Positions 7,137-14,371 of a stretch of DNA of 29,461 nt are shown here, piece by piece; position 1 is the first letter of the stretch, and each line of letters opens with the position of its first letter. The position numbers and the translations under genes are program-made. The notes beneath the pieces were generated by a model. It saw only the letters and a program-made list of their open reading frames with translations, was not told where the DNA came from and ran no database searches. The DNA is from an uncultured Atopobium sp. (lineage in GTDB: Bacteria; Actinomycetota; Coriobacteriia; Coriobacteriales; Atopobiaceae). The stretch is from assembly GCA_900555335.1 (NCBI GenBank), contig USKU01000005.1, positions 1 through 29,461 on the forward strand. Reading direction: 5' to 3'.

Positions 7137-8501
7137 GTGAATTTGTTAGCTATTCTTTCACCAATTTTTTGGGGACTCTTGGTCCTCTCGCTCCTTGTAT
7201 TTGTTCACGAGGCTGGTCATTACGGTATGGCTCGATTGTGTGGTGTCCGTGTTACTGAGTTCTTCTTGGGCATGCCGTTCAAGTACAAGCTTTCTCATAA
7301 GAGCAAAAAATACGGTACTGAGGTTGGCGTGACTCCACTTCTTTTTGGCGGCTATACGCGCATCTGCGGTATGGAAGGTGAGCTCGATGAGCTGCTTCCA
7401 CAAGCTCTGATGTGCGTTCAAGAAGCTGGCTCACTTGAGGTTGGTGCTCTTGCAGCAAAACTTAACTGTGAGGATGAGCACGCCTACAATCTGCTGTACA
7501 CCCTTGCAGATTGGGGCTCCATTGAGCTTGTCAAAGAGTCAGATGAGCTAGCACACACCACGTTTCAGACGCTTGCACGAGACGCTGAGCTTCGCTGTGA
7601 GTATGATCGCGGTCACAACTTTGAGCTTGAAGGCTCTACAGCAGCAGGGGAGCCTCGTGTTCCACAGATGTCCGCTGATGATTTCTTTGCTCAAGAAAAG
7701 GCACATACCTATGTTGGTGTAAATGTTCCTAAGCGCCTGCTCATGATTTTGGGCGGACCTTTGGTCAACATTGCGCTGGCCTTTGTGTTGGTGGTTGGCT
7801 CTTTGATGTTTGTTGGCATTCCTGCGGCTCAAAACAAGGCTCAGCTGGGCTCTGTTGAATCTGGCTCTCTTGCTGCTATTTCAGGCCTTACTGCTGGAGA
7901 TACTATTCTTACCTTTAACAAGGTAGAGGTACATACCTGGGAAGACCTTACTGCTGCTATCAAAGATGCAATGTCCAATGGGGGCAAGGACATTCCTGTC
8001 ACGTATGAGCGCAATGGCATTCAGCTTGAAACTACCATTAAACCTGTTTTGCGTCCTGACGATAAAATCATCGGCGTTTCACCTGTTATGACCACCTATC
8101 ACTTCTCGTTTATTGACGCATCAGCTGCAGCTGTATCGTATGCCGCGCAGGTTGGTCAGTTTGCGCTCAGACTGCTCATCCCAACGCAGACCATGGAAGT
8201 TCTCAATCAGTCGTCTTCTGTTGTAGGAATTTCTGTAATGGCATCAGAAGCTGCTGCAGAGGGTTTCTCGACTCTTATTATGCTGGTAGCAGCTATTTCC
8301 ATGTCGCTTGGATTTATGAATCTTTTACCTATTCCACCTCTTGACGGTGGAAAGATTCTTATTGAGGTAATTCAGGTGATTATTAGAAAGCCTCTGTCTA
8401 TCAAGGTTCAAAATATCTTATCTTACATTGGACTGGCATTTTTCCTGTTTGTCTTTGTTGTTGCACTGAGAAACGATATTCTTCATTTACTTTTTAGGTA
8501 G
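7137..8501 (+). CDS. rseP: Site-2 metalloprotease, RseP/Rip1 family, with a large insertion
   Basis: Intramembrane zinc protease that cleaves membrane-embedded regulators or signal-peptide remnants; its substrate here is unknown. HEAGH at residues 24-28 lies in the first membrane helix, FGGY at 70-73, PKRLLMILGGPLVNIALA begins the second helix, a PDZ domain spans about 235-320, and NLLPIPPLDGGK with metal-ligand Asp 403 lies in a late helix. Between GGY and the second helix, residues about 83-180 form an extra segment that the family normally lacks and that reads like a winged helix. GTG at 7137 has AGGA five bases upstream; an upstream TTG at 7119 would overlap dxr. It lies between dxr and ispG, as Rip1 does in mycobacteria. 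Confidence 0.92.
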   Translation: MNLLAILSPIFWGLLVLSLLVFVHEAGHYGMARLCGVRVTEFFLGMPFKYKLSHKSKKYGTEVGVTPLLFGGYTRICGMEGELDELLPQALMCVQEAGSLEVGALAAKLNCEDEHAYNLLYTLADWGSIELVKESDELAHTTFQTLARDAELRCEYDRGHNFELEGSTAAGEPRVPQMSADDFFAQEKAHTYVGVNVPKRLLMILGGPLVNIALAFVLVVGSLMFVGIPAAQNKAQLGSVESGSLAAISGLTAGDTILTFNKVEVHTWEDLTAAIKDAMSNGGKDIPVTYERNGIQLETTIKPVLRPDDKIIGVSPVMTTYHFSFIDASAAAVSYAAQVGQFALRLLIPTQTMEVLNQSSSVVGISVMASEAAAEGFSTLIMLVAAISMSLGFMNLLPIPPLDGGKILIEVIQVIIRKPLSIKVQNILSYIGLAFFLFVFVVALRNDILHLLFR

Positions 8502-8509
8502 CTGATTTT

Positions 8510-9583
8510 ATGTCTGAGATTGCTCGCACAAAAACTCATCCCGTCATGGTTGGATCTGTCCAGGTTGGCGGCGGCGCTCCCGTTTCCGTTCAGTCTATGT
8601 GTACCACTAAAACAGACGATCCAGACGCAACGCTTCGTCAGATTAAAGAGCTTGCTGATGCTGGCTGCGAGATTATTCGCGTAGCTATTCCAGACGCAAA
8701 AGCGCTTGATGGCTTTGAGGAGATTTGCAAATACTCGCCACTTCCTGTTGTTGCCGATATTCACTTTGACTATAAGCTGGCGCTTGAAGCTTCAAAGCGA
8801 GGTGCGGCAGCTCTTCGCATTAACCCAGGAAACATTGGCTCTATGAAACGCGTTGATGCCGTCATTGAGGCAGCTAAAGATGCACATATTCCAATTAGAA
8901 TTGGCGTTAACGCAGGCTCTCTTGCTAAAGAATTTGATACAAGACAAGATATGACCCTTGTCGAGAAACTCGTGGCCTCGTCAAAGTCTTTTGTAGAGCA
9001 TTTCTCTTCTCGCGGTTTTGACGATATTGTCTTGTCTGCAAAAGCTCACGATGTTCCCACTACGCTTGCGGTATATCGAGCGCTTTCCAAGGAGCTTCCA
9101 CAGATTCCTCTGCATGTAGGCGTTACAGAAGCTGGCGCGTTAAGACAGGGAACGGTAAAGAATTCTGCTGCGGTGGGCATTTTGCTTGAGAGCGGTATTG
9201 GCGATACCATGCGTCTTTCTCTAACAGCCGATCCCGTAGAAGAAGTCCATGTAGCATGGGAGCTTCTTGCAGCTCTTGGCATGCGTCGCATTAAGCCAGA
9301 GCTGGTGAGCTGTCCTACCTGCGGCAGGTGTGGCGTTGATATGATTCCTATTGCAGAGGAAGTTACCAAGCGCCTGGATGGCGTTCGTGCTCCAATTTCT
9401 GTGGCAGTCATGGGATGTGTTGTTAACGGTCCTGGTGAGGCTAGGGGCGTTGACCTTGGTGTAGCTTGTGGCAAAGGCCAGGCAGTATTGTTTGAAAACG
9501 GCAATCCTATTAGAAAAGTGCCTGAAGATAAGATTGTTGATGAGCTATTCGCCGAAATTGAGAATCGTTTTGGCAAAAAATAA
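8510..9583 (+). CDS. ispG: 4-hydroxy-3-methylbut-2-en-1-yl diphosphate synthase
   Basis: Iron-sulfur enzyme of the late MEP pathway that converts the cyclic diphosphate MEcPP to HMBPP. The TIM-barrel part starts with RTKTHPVMVGSVQVGGGAPV and continues with RVAIPDA, VADIHFDYKLAL and LRINPGNIG. The cluster ligands are visible as Cys 268 and Cys 271 (SCPTCGRCG), Cys 303 (MGCVVNGPGEA) and Glu 310. The 357 residues fit the short bacterial form. It is eight bases downstream of rseP and ends 40 bases before proS. Confidence 0.96.
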   Translation: MSEIARTKTHPVMVGSVQVGGGAPVSVQSMCTTKTDDPDATLRQIKELADAGCEIIRVAIPDAKALDGFEEICKYSPLPVVADIHFDYKLALEASKRGAAALRINPGNIGSMKRVDAVIEAAKDAHIPIRIGVNAGSLAKEFDTRQDMTLVEKLVASSKSFVEHFSSRGFDDIVLSAKAHDVPTTLAVYRALSKELPQIPLHVGVTEAGALRQGTVKNSAAVGILLESGIGDTMRLSLTADPVEEVHVAWELLAALGMRRIKPELVSCPTCGRCGVDMIPIAEEVTKRLDGVRAPISVAVMGCVVNGPGEARGVDLGVACGKGQAVLFENGNPIRKVPEDKIVDELFAEIENRFGKK

Positions 9584-9623
9584 GTAAACTATACGTATTA
9601 CTTCATATTGAAAGGAAACTATC

Positions 9624-11339
9624 TTGAAGCACTGGATGCGCATGTCTTCTTTGTATGCACCAACACTCAAAGAAGACCCAGCTGAGGCTGTACTTGCAAG
9701 TCACCGCCTGCTCCTTCGTGCTGGCATGATTAGAAAGACCGCTGCAGGTCTTTACTCTTATCTGCCACTTGCATGGCGCTCTCTTTTAAAGATTGAGGCC
9801 ATCATTCGCGATGAGATGGACGGTATTGGTGCTCAGGAGATTCTTGTTCCTATTATGACCCCCGCTGAGCTCTGGGAGGAGTCTGGTCGTTGGGACGTCT
9901 ATGGTGATGAGCTCATGCGTATGCATGACCGTCATGATCGTCAGTTTGCTCTTGGCCCAACTCACGAGGAAACCTTCACAGACCTTATTAGAAATGAGCT
10001 CAAGAGCTATAAACAGCTTCCTGTAACGCTCTATCAGATTCAGGATAAGTTCCGTGACGAGCGTCGTCCACGCTTTGGTCTTATGCGTGGCCGTGAGTTC
10101 ATTATGAAAGACGGATATTCCTTCTCGGCAAATCAAGAGTCGCTGCAAGAGTGCTATGACCAGGAGAAGGTTGCTTACCAGAACGTTTGTGACCGCACAC
10201 GTCTTAAGGCTCTGCAGGTAGTTGCAGACTCTGGTCAGATTGGTGGAGACACCTCTGTTGAGTTTATGGCGCTGGCAGAGGCTGGCGAGGCAAGCCTGGT
10301 CTACTGCGATTGCGGCTATGCTGCAGATACTGAGGCAGCTGCAGCAAAGATTAACGTAGAAGAGCGTGAGTCTGGCAAGATGTGTGAGATTCATACTCCT
10401 GGTATTGGCTCCATTGATGATGTTGCTGAGTTCCTTCACGTTTCACCTGCAGCAACTCGTAAGGCTCTAGCTCTTGTTGACGGAAACGGTAAGCCGGTTG
10501 TTTGCTTTGTTCCAGGTACTCATGAGCTCAATGAGGTCAAAGCTGAGCACGTCTTTGGTGACTATCACATGATGACCGATGAAGAGCTTGAAGAGTATGG
10601 CCTCATCAAGGGCTTCATCGGACCTGTTGGCCTACCTGAGGGTATCCGCGTTGTTGGAGATCTCTCTCTTGAGGATAGTCAGTGGTGGCTCTGCGGCGCT
10701 AACAAGGCAGACTACCACCTTGATCACGTTGAGCTTGGCCGTGACTTTGAGATTAACGAGTGGAAAGACCTTGTCACTTCTCAGGAGGGCGATATTTGTC
10801 CTGAGTGTGGTCTTCCTCTGCATGCCGCTCGTGGTATTGAGGTTGGCCAGGTCTTCCAGCTTGGCACCAAGTACTCTTCAGCTCTTAACGCTACTTTCAC
10901 CGACGAAAACGGCGAGGACAAGCCTCTGGTTATGGGCTGCTATGGCATTGGTGTTTCCAGACTGCTTGCTGCTGTTGTTGAGCAATACAATGACGAGAAG
11001 GGCATCAAGTGGCCAGTCTCTGTTGCTCCTTATGAGGTTTCTGTTCTTTGCCTCTCTGACAAAGACCCAGAGATTTGGAATGCAGCGGGTGCTGTGGCTG
11101 ACGCTTGCGTTGCTGCTGGTCTTGAGACTGTTGTTGATGATCGTGCTGAGCGTCCTGGTGTTAAGTTTGCAGATGCAGATCTTATTGGCTTCCCATGGCA
11201 GGTTATTGTGGGCAAGAAGGGCGTTGCAAACGGTATCGCAGAAGTCAAAGAGCGTGCTACCGGTGAGCGCTTTGAGGTTGCCCTTGATGAGGTTGCCTCT
11301 TGGTTGGCAGAGAAGATTCTTCCAGAGCGTGAGCTTTAA
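9624..11339 (+). CDS. proS: Prolyl-tRNA synthetase, bacterial type with editing domain
   Basis: Class II synthetase charging tRNA-Pro. The N terminus MRMSSLYAPTLKEDPAEA, the motif 2 region RDERRPRFGLMRGREFIMKD and motif 3 MGCYGIGVSRLLAAVVEQ are clear. About 180 residues between motifs 2 and 3 match the YbaK-like insertion that removes mischarged alanine, and 571 residues is the normal length for this form. The anticodon-binding domain occupies the last 110 residues. The TTG at 9624 has AAAGGA seven bases upstream and is preferred; ATG 9636 gives the more usual N terminus but has no such site. It is the last gene of the pyrH cluster and meets a minus-strand gene. Confidence 0.96.
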   Translation: MKHWMRMSSLYAPTLKEDPAEAVLASHRLLLRAGMIRKTAAGLYSYLPLAWRSLLKIEAIIRDEMDGIGAQEILVPIMTPAELWEESGRWDVYGDELMRMHDRHDRQFALGPTHEETFTDLIRNELKSYKQLPVTLYQIQDKFRDERRPRFGLMRGREFIMKDGYSFSANQESLQECYDQEKVAYQNVCDRTRLKALQVVADSGQIGGDTSVEFMALAEAGEASLVYCDCGYAADTEAAAAKINVEERESGKMCEIHTPGIGSIDDVAEFLHVSPAATRKALALVDGNGKPVVCFVPGTHELNEVKAEHVFGDYHMMTDEELEEYGLIKGFIGPVGLPEGIRVVGDLSLEDSQWWLCGANKADYHLDHVELGRDFEINEWKDLVTSQEGDICPECGLPLHAARGIEVGQVFQLGTKYSSALNATFTDENGEDKPLVMGCYGIGVSRLLAAVVEQYNDEKGIKWPVSVAPYEVSVLCLSDKDPEIWNAAGAVADACVAAGLETVVDDRAERPGVKFADADLIGFPWQVIVGKKGVANGIAEVKERATGERFEVALDEVASWLAEKILPEREL

Positions 11340-11344
11340 ATAAG

Positions 11345-11369
11345 AGCGCCTGGTTATTAACCAAGCGCT
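11345..11369. terminator. Hairpin between the convergent proS and ZIP genes
   Basis: AGCGC-C-TGGTT, loop ATT, AACCA-A-GCGCT: ten paired bases interrupted by one mismatch, overlapping the minus-strand stop codon at 11357-11359. Neither side has a good T-run, so it is at best a weak bidirectional terminator. Confidence 0.35.
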
Positions 11370-12145
11370 ACATCAAGGGTCATCATTACGGTAAATCCTA
11401 ATGCGAATGCAAGTACTCCAACGTTTGAGTGCTTGCCTTCACTCATTTCTGGAATAAGTTCTTCTACTACTACATACATCATGGCGCCTGCTGCAAAACT
11501 CAGCAGGTAGGGAAGAACTGGAATAACAAGCTCTGCTGCAAGAATAGTGAGTACTGCTCCAATAGGCTCAACTATGCCAGATAAAATTCCCAAGATGAGC
11601 GACTTGCCTTTAGAGGTACCTCCCGCATGAAGTGGCATAGAGATGATGGCACCTTCAGGAAAGTTCTGAATAGCAATGCCAAGTGCCAAAGCCATGGCTC
11701 CTGCATAGGTAATATTAGAGTTACCCGAGACCCATCCAGCAAAAACTACACCAACTGCCATTCCTTCAGGAATGTTGTGGAGCGTTACTGCTAACGCCAT
11801 AAGCGTTGATTTTTGCCAGCTTGTCTTAATGCCTTCAGCCTCATCGTCTGTCTCTCCCAGGTGAAGGTGGGGGATTACATGGTCAAGTAGCAGCAAGAAA
11901 AGAGTTCCTACCCAAAACCCAACTACTGCGGGAACAAAAGCAAACTGTCTCATAGCTTCAGAGGATTCAATAGCTGGGATCAATAAACTCCAGATAGAAG
12001 CGGCAACCATGACGCCAGCGGCAAAGCCCGTAAGAGCACGCTCTACCGTGCGATTCAAGGCTTTCTTCATAAACAGTACCATCGCTGCACCCAGCGAAGT
12101 TCCTGCAAAAGGAATCAAAATTCCTTGTACTAGTTCTATATTCAT
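11357..12145 (-). CDS. zupT: ZIP-family metal transporter (ZupT/GufA-like)
   Basis: Multi-helix membrane importer for zinc and possibly other divalent metals. The two metal-site helices carry HNIPEGMAVGV and QNFPEGAIISMPL, the hallmark of the family, and a later helix has EELIPE. A His/Asp-rich loop (HVIPHLHLGETDDE) precedes them, as is usual for the variable metal-binding loop. Eight hydrophobic segments can be counted in 262 residues. The ATG is preceded on its strand by GGAG about eight bases away. It is the only minus-strand gene in the window, convergent with proS and divergent from tRNA-Ala, so it is a separate transcription unit. Metal specificity cannot be read from the sequence. Confidence 0.9.
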   Translation of the reverse strand: MNIELVQGILIPFAGTSLGAAMVLFMKKALNRTVERALTGFAAGVMVAASIWSLLIPAIESSEAMRQFAFVPAVVGFWVGTLFLLLLDHVIPHLHLGETDDEAEGIKTSWQKSTLMALAVTLHNIPEGMAVGVVFAGWVSGNSNITYAGAMALALGIAIQNFPEGAIISMPLHAGGTSKGKSLILGILSGIVEPIGAVLTILAAELVIPVLPYLLSFAAGAMMYVVVEELIPEMSEGKHSNVGVLAFALGFTVMMTLDVALG

Positions 12146-12172
12146 TAAAACTCCAATTAAGTGTTATTTAAG

Positions 12173-12185
12173 AGTAATCATTACT
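12173..12185. promoter_or_regulatory. Fur/Zur-like palindrome upstream of the ZIP gene
   Basis: AGTAAT-C-ATTACT is a perfect 6-1-6 inverted repeat, 28 bases upstream of the ZIP-family start codon. Its TAATnATTA core is shared with the 7-1-7 boxes of Fur and Zur (TGATAATnATTATCA type). Which metalloregulator binds it, if any, is inference. Confidence 0.4.
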
Positions 12186-12268
12186 ACTTGTGTACCCAGT
12201 AAAACTTATGCAAATTCGTTTTATATGCACCCAATTATAAAATTGTCGAGAAAAACAGAGCTTCGGTT

Positions 12269-12277
12269 TGCTATAGT
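12269..12277 (+). promoter_or_regulatory. tRNA-Ala promoter, extended -10
   Basis: TGC-TATAGT, an extended -10 with five of six consensus bases, ends 18 bases before the tRNA. A proper -35 is not seen. Predicted start is near 12284. Confidence 0.5.
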
Positions 12278-12295
12278 ATTTCCCGCACCATGTTC

Positions 12296-12371
12296 GGGGA
12301 ATTAGCTCAGCTGGGAGAGCGCATGACTGGCAGTCATGAGGTCAGGGGTTCGATCCCCCTATTCTCCACCA
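12296..12371 (+). tRNA. tRNA-Ala (anticodon GGC)
   Basis: Full cloverleaf: acceptor GGGGAAT/ATTCTCC containing the G3-U70 wobble that marks tRNA-Ala, D arm GCTC/GAGC, anticodon stem CATGA/TCATG with loop CTGGCAG, T arm AGGGG/CCCCT with TTCGATC, discriminator A and encoded CCA. Confidence 0.97.
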
Positions 12372-12380
12372 CGCATTCTG

Positions 12381-12406
12381 GCGGCGGCACCTGTCGCCGC
12401 TTTTTT
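12381..12406 (+). terminator. Intrinsic terminator between tRNA-Ala and the next tRNA
   Basis: GCGGCG (12381-12386) pairs with CGCCGC (12395-12400) around an 8-base loop and is followed by six T residues. Only five bases separate the T-run from the next tRNA. Confidence 0.85.
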
Positions 12407-12411
12407 CTTAT

Positions 12412-12487
12412 GGGCTCATGGCGCAACGGTTAGCGCAGGGGACTCATAATCCCTGGGTTGGGGGTTCAAATCCCTCTGGGCCCACCA
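12412..12487 (+). tRNA. tRNA with CAT anticodon (elongator Met or Ile2)
   Basis: Cloverleaf: acceptor GGGCTCA/TGGGCCC, D arm GCGC/GCGC, anticodon stem GGGGA/TCCCT with loop CTCATAA (anticodon CAT), T arm GGGGG/CCCTC, encoded CCA. It is not the initiator: position 1 is G paired with C72, and the anticodon stem lacks the three consecutive G-C pairs next to the loop. Elongator Met and lysidine-modified Ile2 cannot be told apart with confidence by eye. Confidence 0.93.
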
Positions 12488-12498
12488 AATACACATGT

Positions 12499-12534
12499 GG
12501 CGAGAAACCCTTTGGTTTTCTCGCCATTTCTTTT
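12499..12534 (+). terminator. Intrinsic terminator after the CAT tRNA
   Basis: GGCGAGAAA (12499-12507) pairs with TTTCTCGCC (12517-12525), with two further C-G pairs possible across a one-base bulge; the downstream tract is ATTTCTTTT. Confidence 0.8.
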
Positions 12535-12589
12535 ACCGAAACTCTCTACCGTTCAATGATTCGATTACGTAATTTATATAAAAGACGGG

Positions 12590-12595
12590 TACAAT
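12590..12595 (+). promoter_or_regulatory. Possible -10 box of the small membrane protein gene
   Basis: TACAAT, five of six consensus bases, lies 33 bases upstream of the ATG at 12628; a poor -35 candidate (TTACGT, 12565-12570) is 19 bases away. Confidence 0.35.
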
Positions 12596-12627
12596 AGCCA
12601 AAGTGATATTTGATAGATAGGGGATAT

Positions 12628-13005
12628 ATGACTCCTGAGACTCGCAAAATGAAGCTCTTTAGTCTGGCGCTTTTGATTGGCGGACTTTTAGGTCTCGTTA
12701 ATGTTGCGGTTCTTGTAATTGGTGCTGGCCCATCAATTGATTCCGCTCTACTTTTGCTTGCAAGTATGATCTCGCTTCTAACTGGTGGTTATGCAGCTAG
12801 AGAGGCTAATGTACCTAATAGAGCTGCAGCTGCTTATCCAATGATTTTTGGATCATGCGTTGTATTAGCTGCTATTGTTGTTGGACAGTTGGTACTTAAA
12901 CCATCTGTTACCTTGCAGTTTATTGAGCTGTTTGCGCTATTGGCAATGGCAAGTGCTGTTGCTCGAGGATCTCATAAAGTTAAAAAGTCTCTTGAAGCCA
13001 AGTAA
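12628..13005 (+). CDS. Small four-helix membrane protein of unknown function
   Basis: I do not recognise this 125-residue protein. A short charged N terminus is followed by four hydrophobic segments (residues about 10-33, 38-58, 70-92 and 96-110), with a polar loop AAREANVPNRAAAA between the second and third and a basic tail ending HKVKKSLEAK; both ends are probably cytoplasmic. There are no catalytic motifs. ATG 12628 is chosen for the AGGGG directly upstream; a TTG at 12610 would lengthen it by six residues. It lies between tRNA genes and next to another four-helix protein of similar size. Confidence 0.75.
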   Translation: MTPETRKMKLFSLALLIGGLLGLVNVAVLVIGAGPSIDSALLLLASMISLLTGGYAAREANVPNRAAAAYPMIFGSCVVLAAIVVGQLVLKPSVTLQFIELFALLAMASAVARGSHKVKKSLEAK

Positions 13006-13087
13006 ATTATTTTGTTGACGTCGTTTTATTGTTCTAGCTCCTCTTGTGTACGTTTTTTCTCTGTGAACTGACTTGTTGGGGGTTTGT

Positions 13088-13495
13088 ATGGATCGTGGAA
13101 CTAAGTTGATGATGGCGCTTTCCTCTATGCTTGGTGCGCTTGGCGTTGCCGGAATTGTCATCTTTGCCTTCTCAGTTGGCTATGGTCGTTTCTCTTCAAG
13201 CATGATTGTGCTTCTGTTGTGCAGCTTAATGGCAGTTTATTGCTGCTATATTCTTCAGAAATGTATCAGCTTGGCTAAAGACTTTGAGAAAACCCACGGC
13301 ATTGTCCGTCTTGTTGCTGGTATTGAGCTCATTCTCTTTACCATTGAATGGGTTTTTGTCTCGCAGCTTTCATCTCAGCCTATGGTAATTACGCCAATGA
13401 TTCTTCAGCTTATCTTCCTGGGAATTATTCTTGTTCAGATGAATAAAGCTGTGTCTACGTATTCACCTTCAAAAAAGTCAAAAGCTAGAAATTAG
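13088..13495 (+). CDS. Second small four-helix membrane protein of unknown function
   Basis: Unrecognised protein of 135 residues with four hydrophobic segments (about 8-31, 36-56, 72-93 and 99-119), a polar loop AKDFEKTHG between helices two and three, and a basic tail SPSKKSKARN. The topology is the same as in its upstream neighbour, but sequence similarity is not obvious by eye. ATG 13088 follows a GGGGG stretch at 13078-13082; an upstream TTG at 13073 lacks a site. An 82-base gap separates it from the first gene, so co-transcription is possible. Confidence 0.75.
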   Translation: MDRGTKLMMALSSMLGALGVAGIVIFAFSVGYGRFSSSMIVLLLCSLMAVYCCYILQKCISLAKDFEKTHGIVRLVAGIELILFTIEWVFVSQLSSQPMVITPMILQLIFLGIILVQMNKAVSTYSPSKKSKARN

Positions 13496-13526
13496 CTTCA
13501 TTGTTTGTTATTATTGCAAGTCGTTC

Positions 13527-13601
13527 GGGCGATTGGCTCAGGGGTAGAGCACTTCCTTCACACGGAAGGGGTCGCTGGTTCAAATCCAGCATCGCCCACC
13601 A
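13527..13601 (+). tRNA. tRNA-Val (anticodon CAC)
   Basis: Cloverleaf: acceptor GGGCGAT/ATCGCCC, D arm GCTC/GAGC, anticodon stem CTTCC/GGAAG with loop TTCACAC, T arm GCTGG/CCAGC with TTCAAAT, discriminator A and encoded CCA. A -10-like TATTAT at 13509-13514 lies 12 bases upstream. Confidence 0.96.
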
Positions 13602-13610
13602 TAGAAATTT

Positions 13611-13638
13611 AAAGGCCTAGGTAACTGGGCCTTTTTTT
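13611..13638 (+). terminator. Intrinsic terminator after tRNA-Val
   Basis: AAAGGCC (13611-13617) pairs with GGCCTTT (13628-13634), and the T-run extends to 13638. Confidence 0.85.
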
Positions 13639-13703
13639 GTTAGTACTTAGTTACAGTAATGACTAATATTTACTGCCAAGCACACATCTTAGAGCTTCCC
13701 TTA

Positions 13704-13709
13704 TATACT
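13704..13709 (+). promoter_or_regulatory. Possible -10 box of the VOC protein gene
   Basis: TATACT lies 24 bases upstream of the ATG at 13734. No good -35 is visible. An inverted repeat CAGTAA/TTACTG (13654-13659 and 13670-13675) lies further upstream. Confidence 0.4.
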
Positions 13710-13733
13710 TGAGCCCTAGGAAAGGGGAGATGT

Positions 13734-14126
13734 ATGACAAATTCAACTAACAATTCCAGCGCTCTTAATCCAGTTGAGCAGTTTGATATGTACGTTGCTC
13801 ACGTTGGCATTAATGCAAGTAATGCGGACGAGGCAGAAAAGATTGCAAACCTGTTTACCGCTCTTATGGGGCTTCCTACTATTGAACAGCCACCTTCATT
13901 TTTCGCGGGTACCCTGGTAGAGGTTATGAAGCAAAACGGCCGAGGCACAAAGGGTCATATTGGCTTCCATGTCAACAATATTCCTGCTGCCGAGAAATAC
14001 TTTGCAGGTCGTGGCTTTGAAATTGACGAGACCTCTAGAAGGCTTAATCCAGATGGCAGCACCTTTTTGGTCTACTTCAAAGACGAGATTGCCGGCTTTG
14101 CTATTCATCTCACCATGGATAAGTAG
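13734..14126 (+). CDS. VOC-fold (glyoxalase/bleomycin resistance superfamily) protein
   Basis: A 130-residue protein of the vicinal oxygen chelate fold: AHVGINASNADEAEKIANLF, then a strand with FAGTLVEVMK, GHIGFHVNN and the closing FKDEIAGFAIHL. From memory, this pattern resembles the VOC domain found fused to or beside KDPG/KHG aldolases in some Firmicutes; no aldolase gene is near, so that link is weak. Candidate metal ligands are the His in AHVG, Glu in VEVMK, His in GHIG and the final His in AIHL. The first 18 residues are polar and probably disordered. ATG 13734 has AGGGGAG upstream. The gene is a single unit with its own -10-like box and downstream hairpin. Confidence 0.75.
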   Translation: MTNSTNNSSALNPVEQFDMYVAHVGINASNADEAEKIANLFTALMGLPTIEQPPSFFAGTLVEVMKQNGRGTKGHIGFHVNNIPAAEKYFAGRGFEIDETSRRLNPDGSTFLVYFKDEIAGFAIHLTMDK

Positions 14127-14161
14127 CCCTACTTTCATCAAACTTAACTAATGATTTTTTG

Positions 14162-14204
14162 GCGAGAAGATCTTCCAAGCGCAAAGGTCTTCTCGCTATT
14201 TGTA
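14162..14204 (+). terminator. Probable terminator after the VOC gene
   Basis: GCGAGAAGA (14162-14170) pairs with TCTTCTCGC (14188-14196) across a 17-base loop; the downstream TATTTGTA is a weak U-tract. The stem closely resembles the terminator stem at 12499. Confidence 0.6.
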
Positions 14205-14371
14205 TATATGGATGGATAGGGAATGGCTATTTATAGGCAATTCTTATTGTTGATGATATGAAAATTTAATAAATTGCAATTTAGAATGTAGTTTATATTC
14301 ATTTTAATGATATTTTCTTTTATCATTTGAATGAGACAATTGTAATCCTAAATGGATTTGGAAGGTTTGAA

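Noticed and set aside
9570..9595. TTGGCA plus TATACG as a promoter for proS
   Set aside because: The spacing is only 14 bases and the -10 match is poor; proS is more simply read from the upstream operon.
10579..11343. Long open frame (254 codons) overlapping proS in another frame of the same strand
   Set aside because: Its product is a Leu/Ser-rich composition typical of a shifted frame, has no recognisable motif, and lies wholly over the well-supported prolyl-tRNA synthetase.
12009..12305. Plus-strand open frame running over the ZIP gene start into tRNA-Ala
   Set aside because: It overlaps both a real gene and a tRNA, and its product shows no features of a protein.
12412..12487. CAT tRNA as initiator tRNA-fMet
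   Set aside because: Position 1 pairs normally with position 72, and the three G-C pairs next to the anticodon loop are missing.
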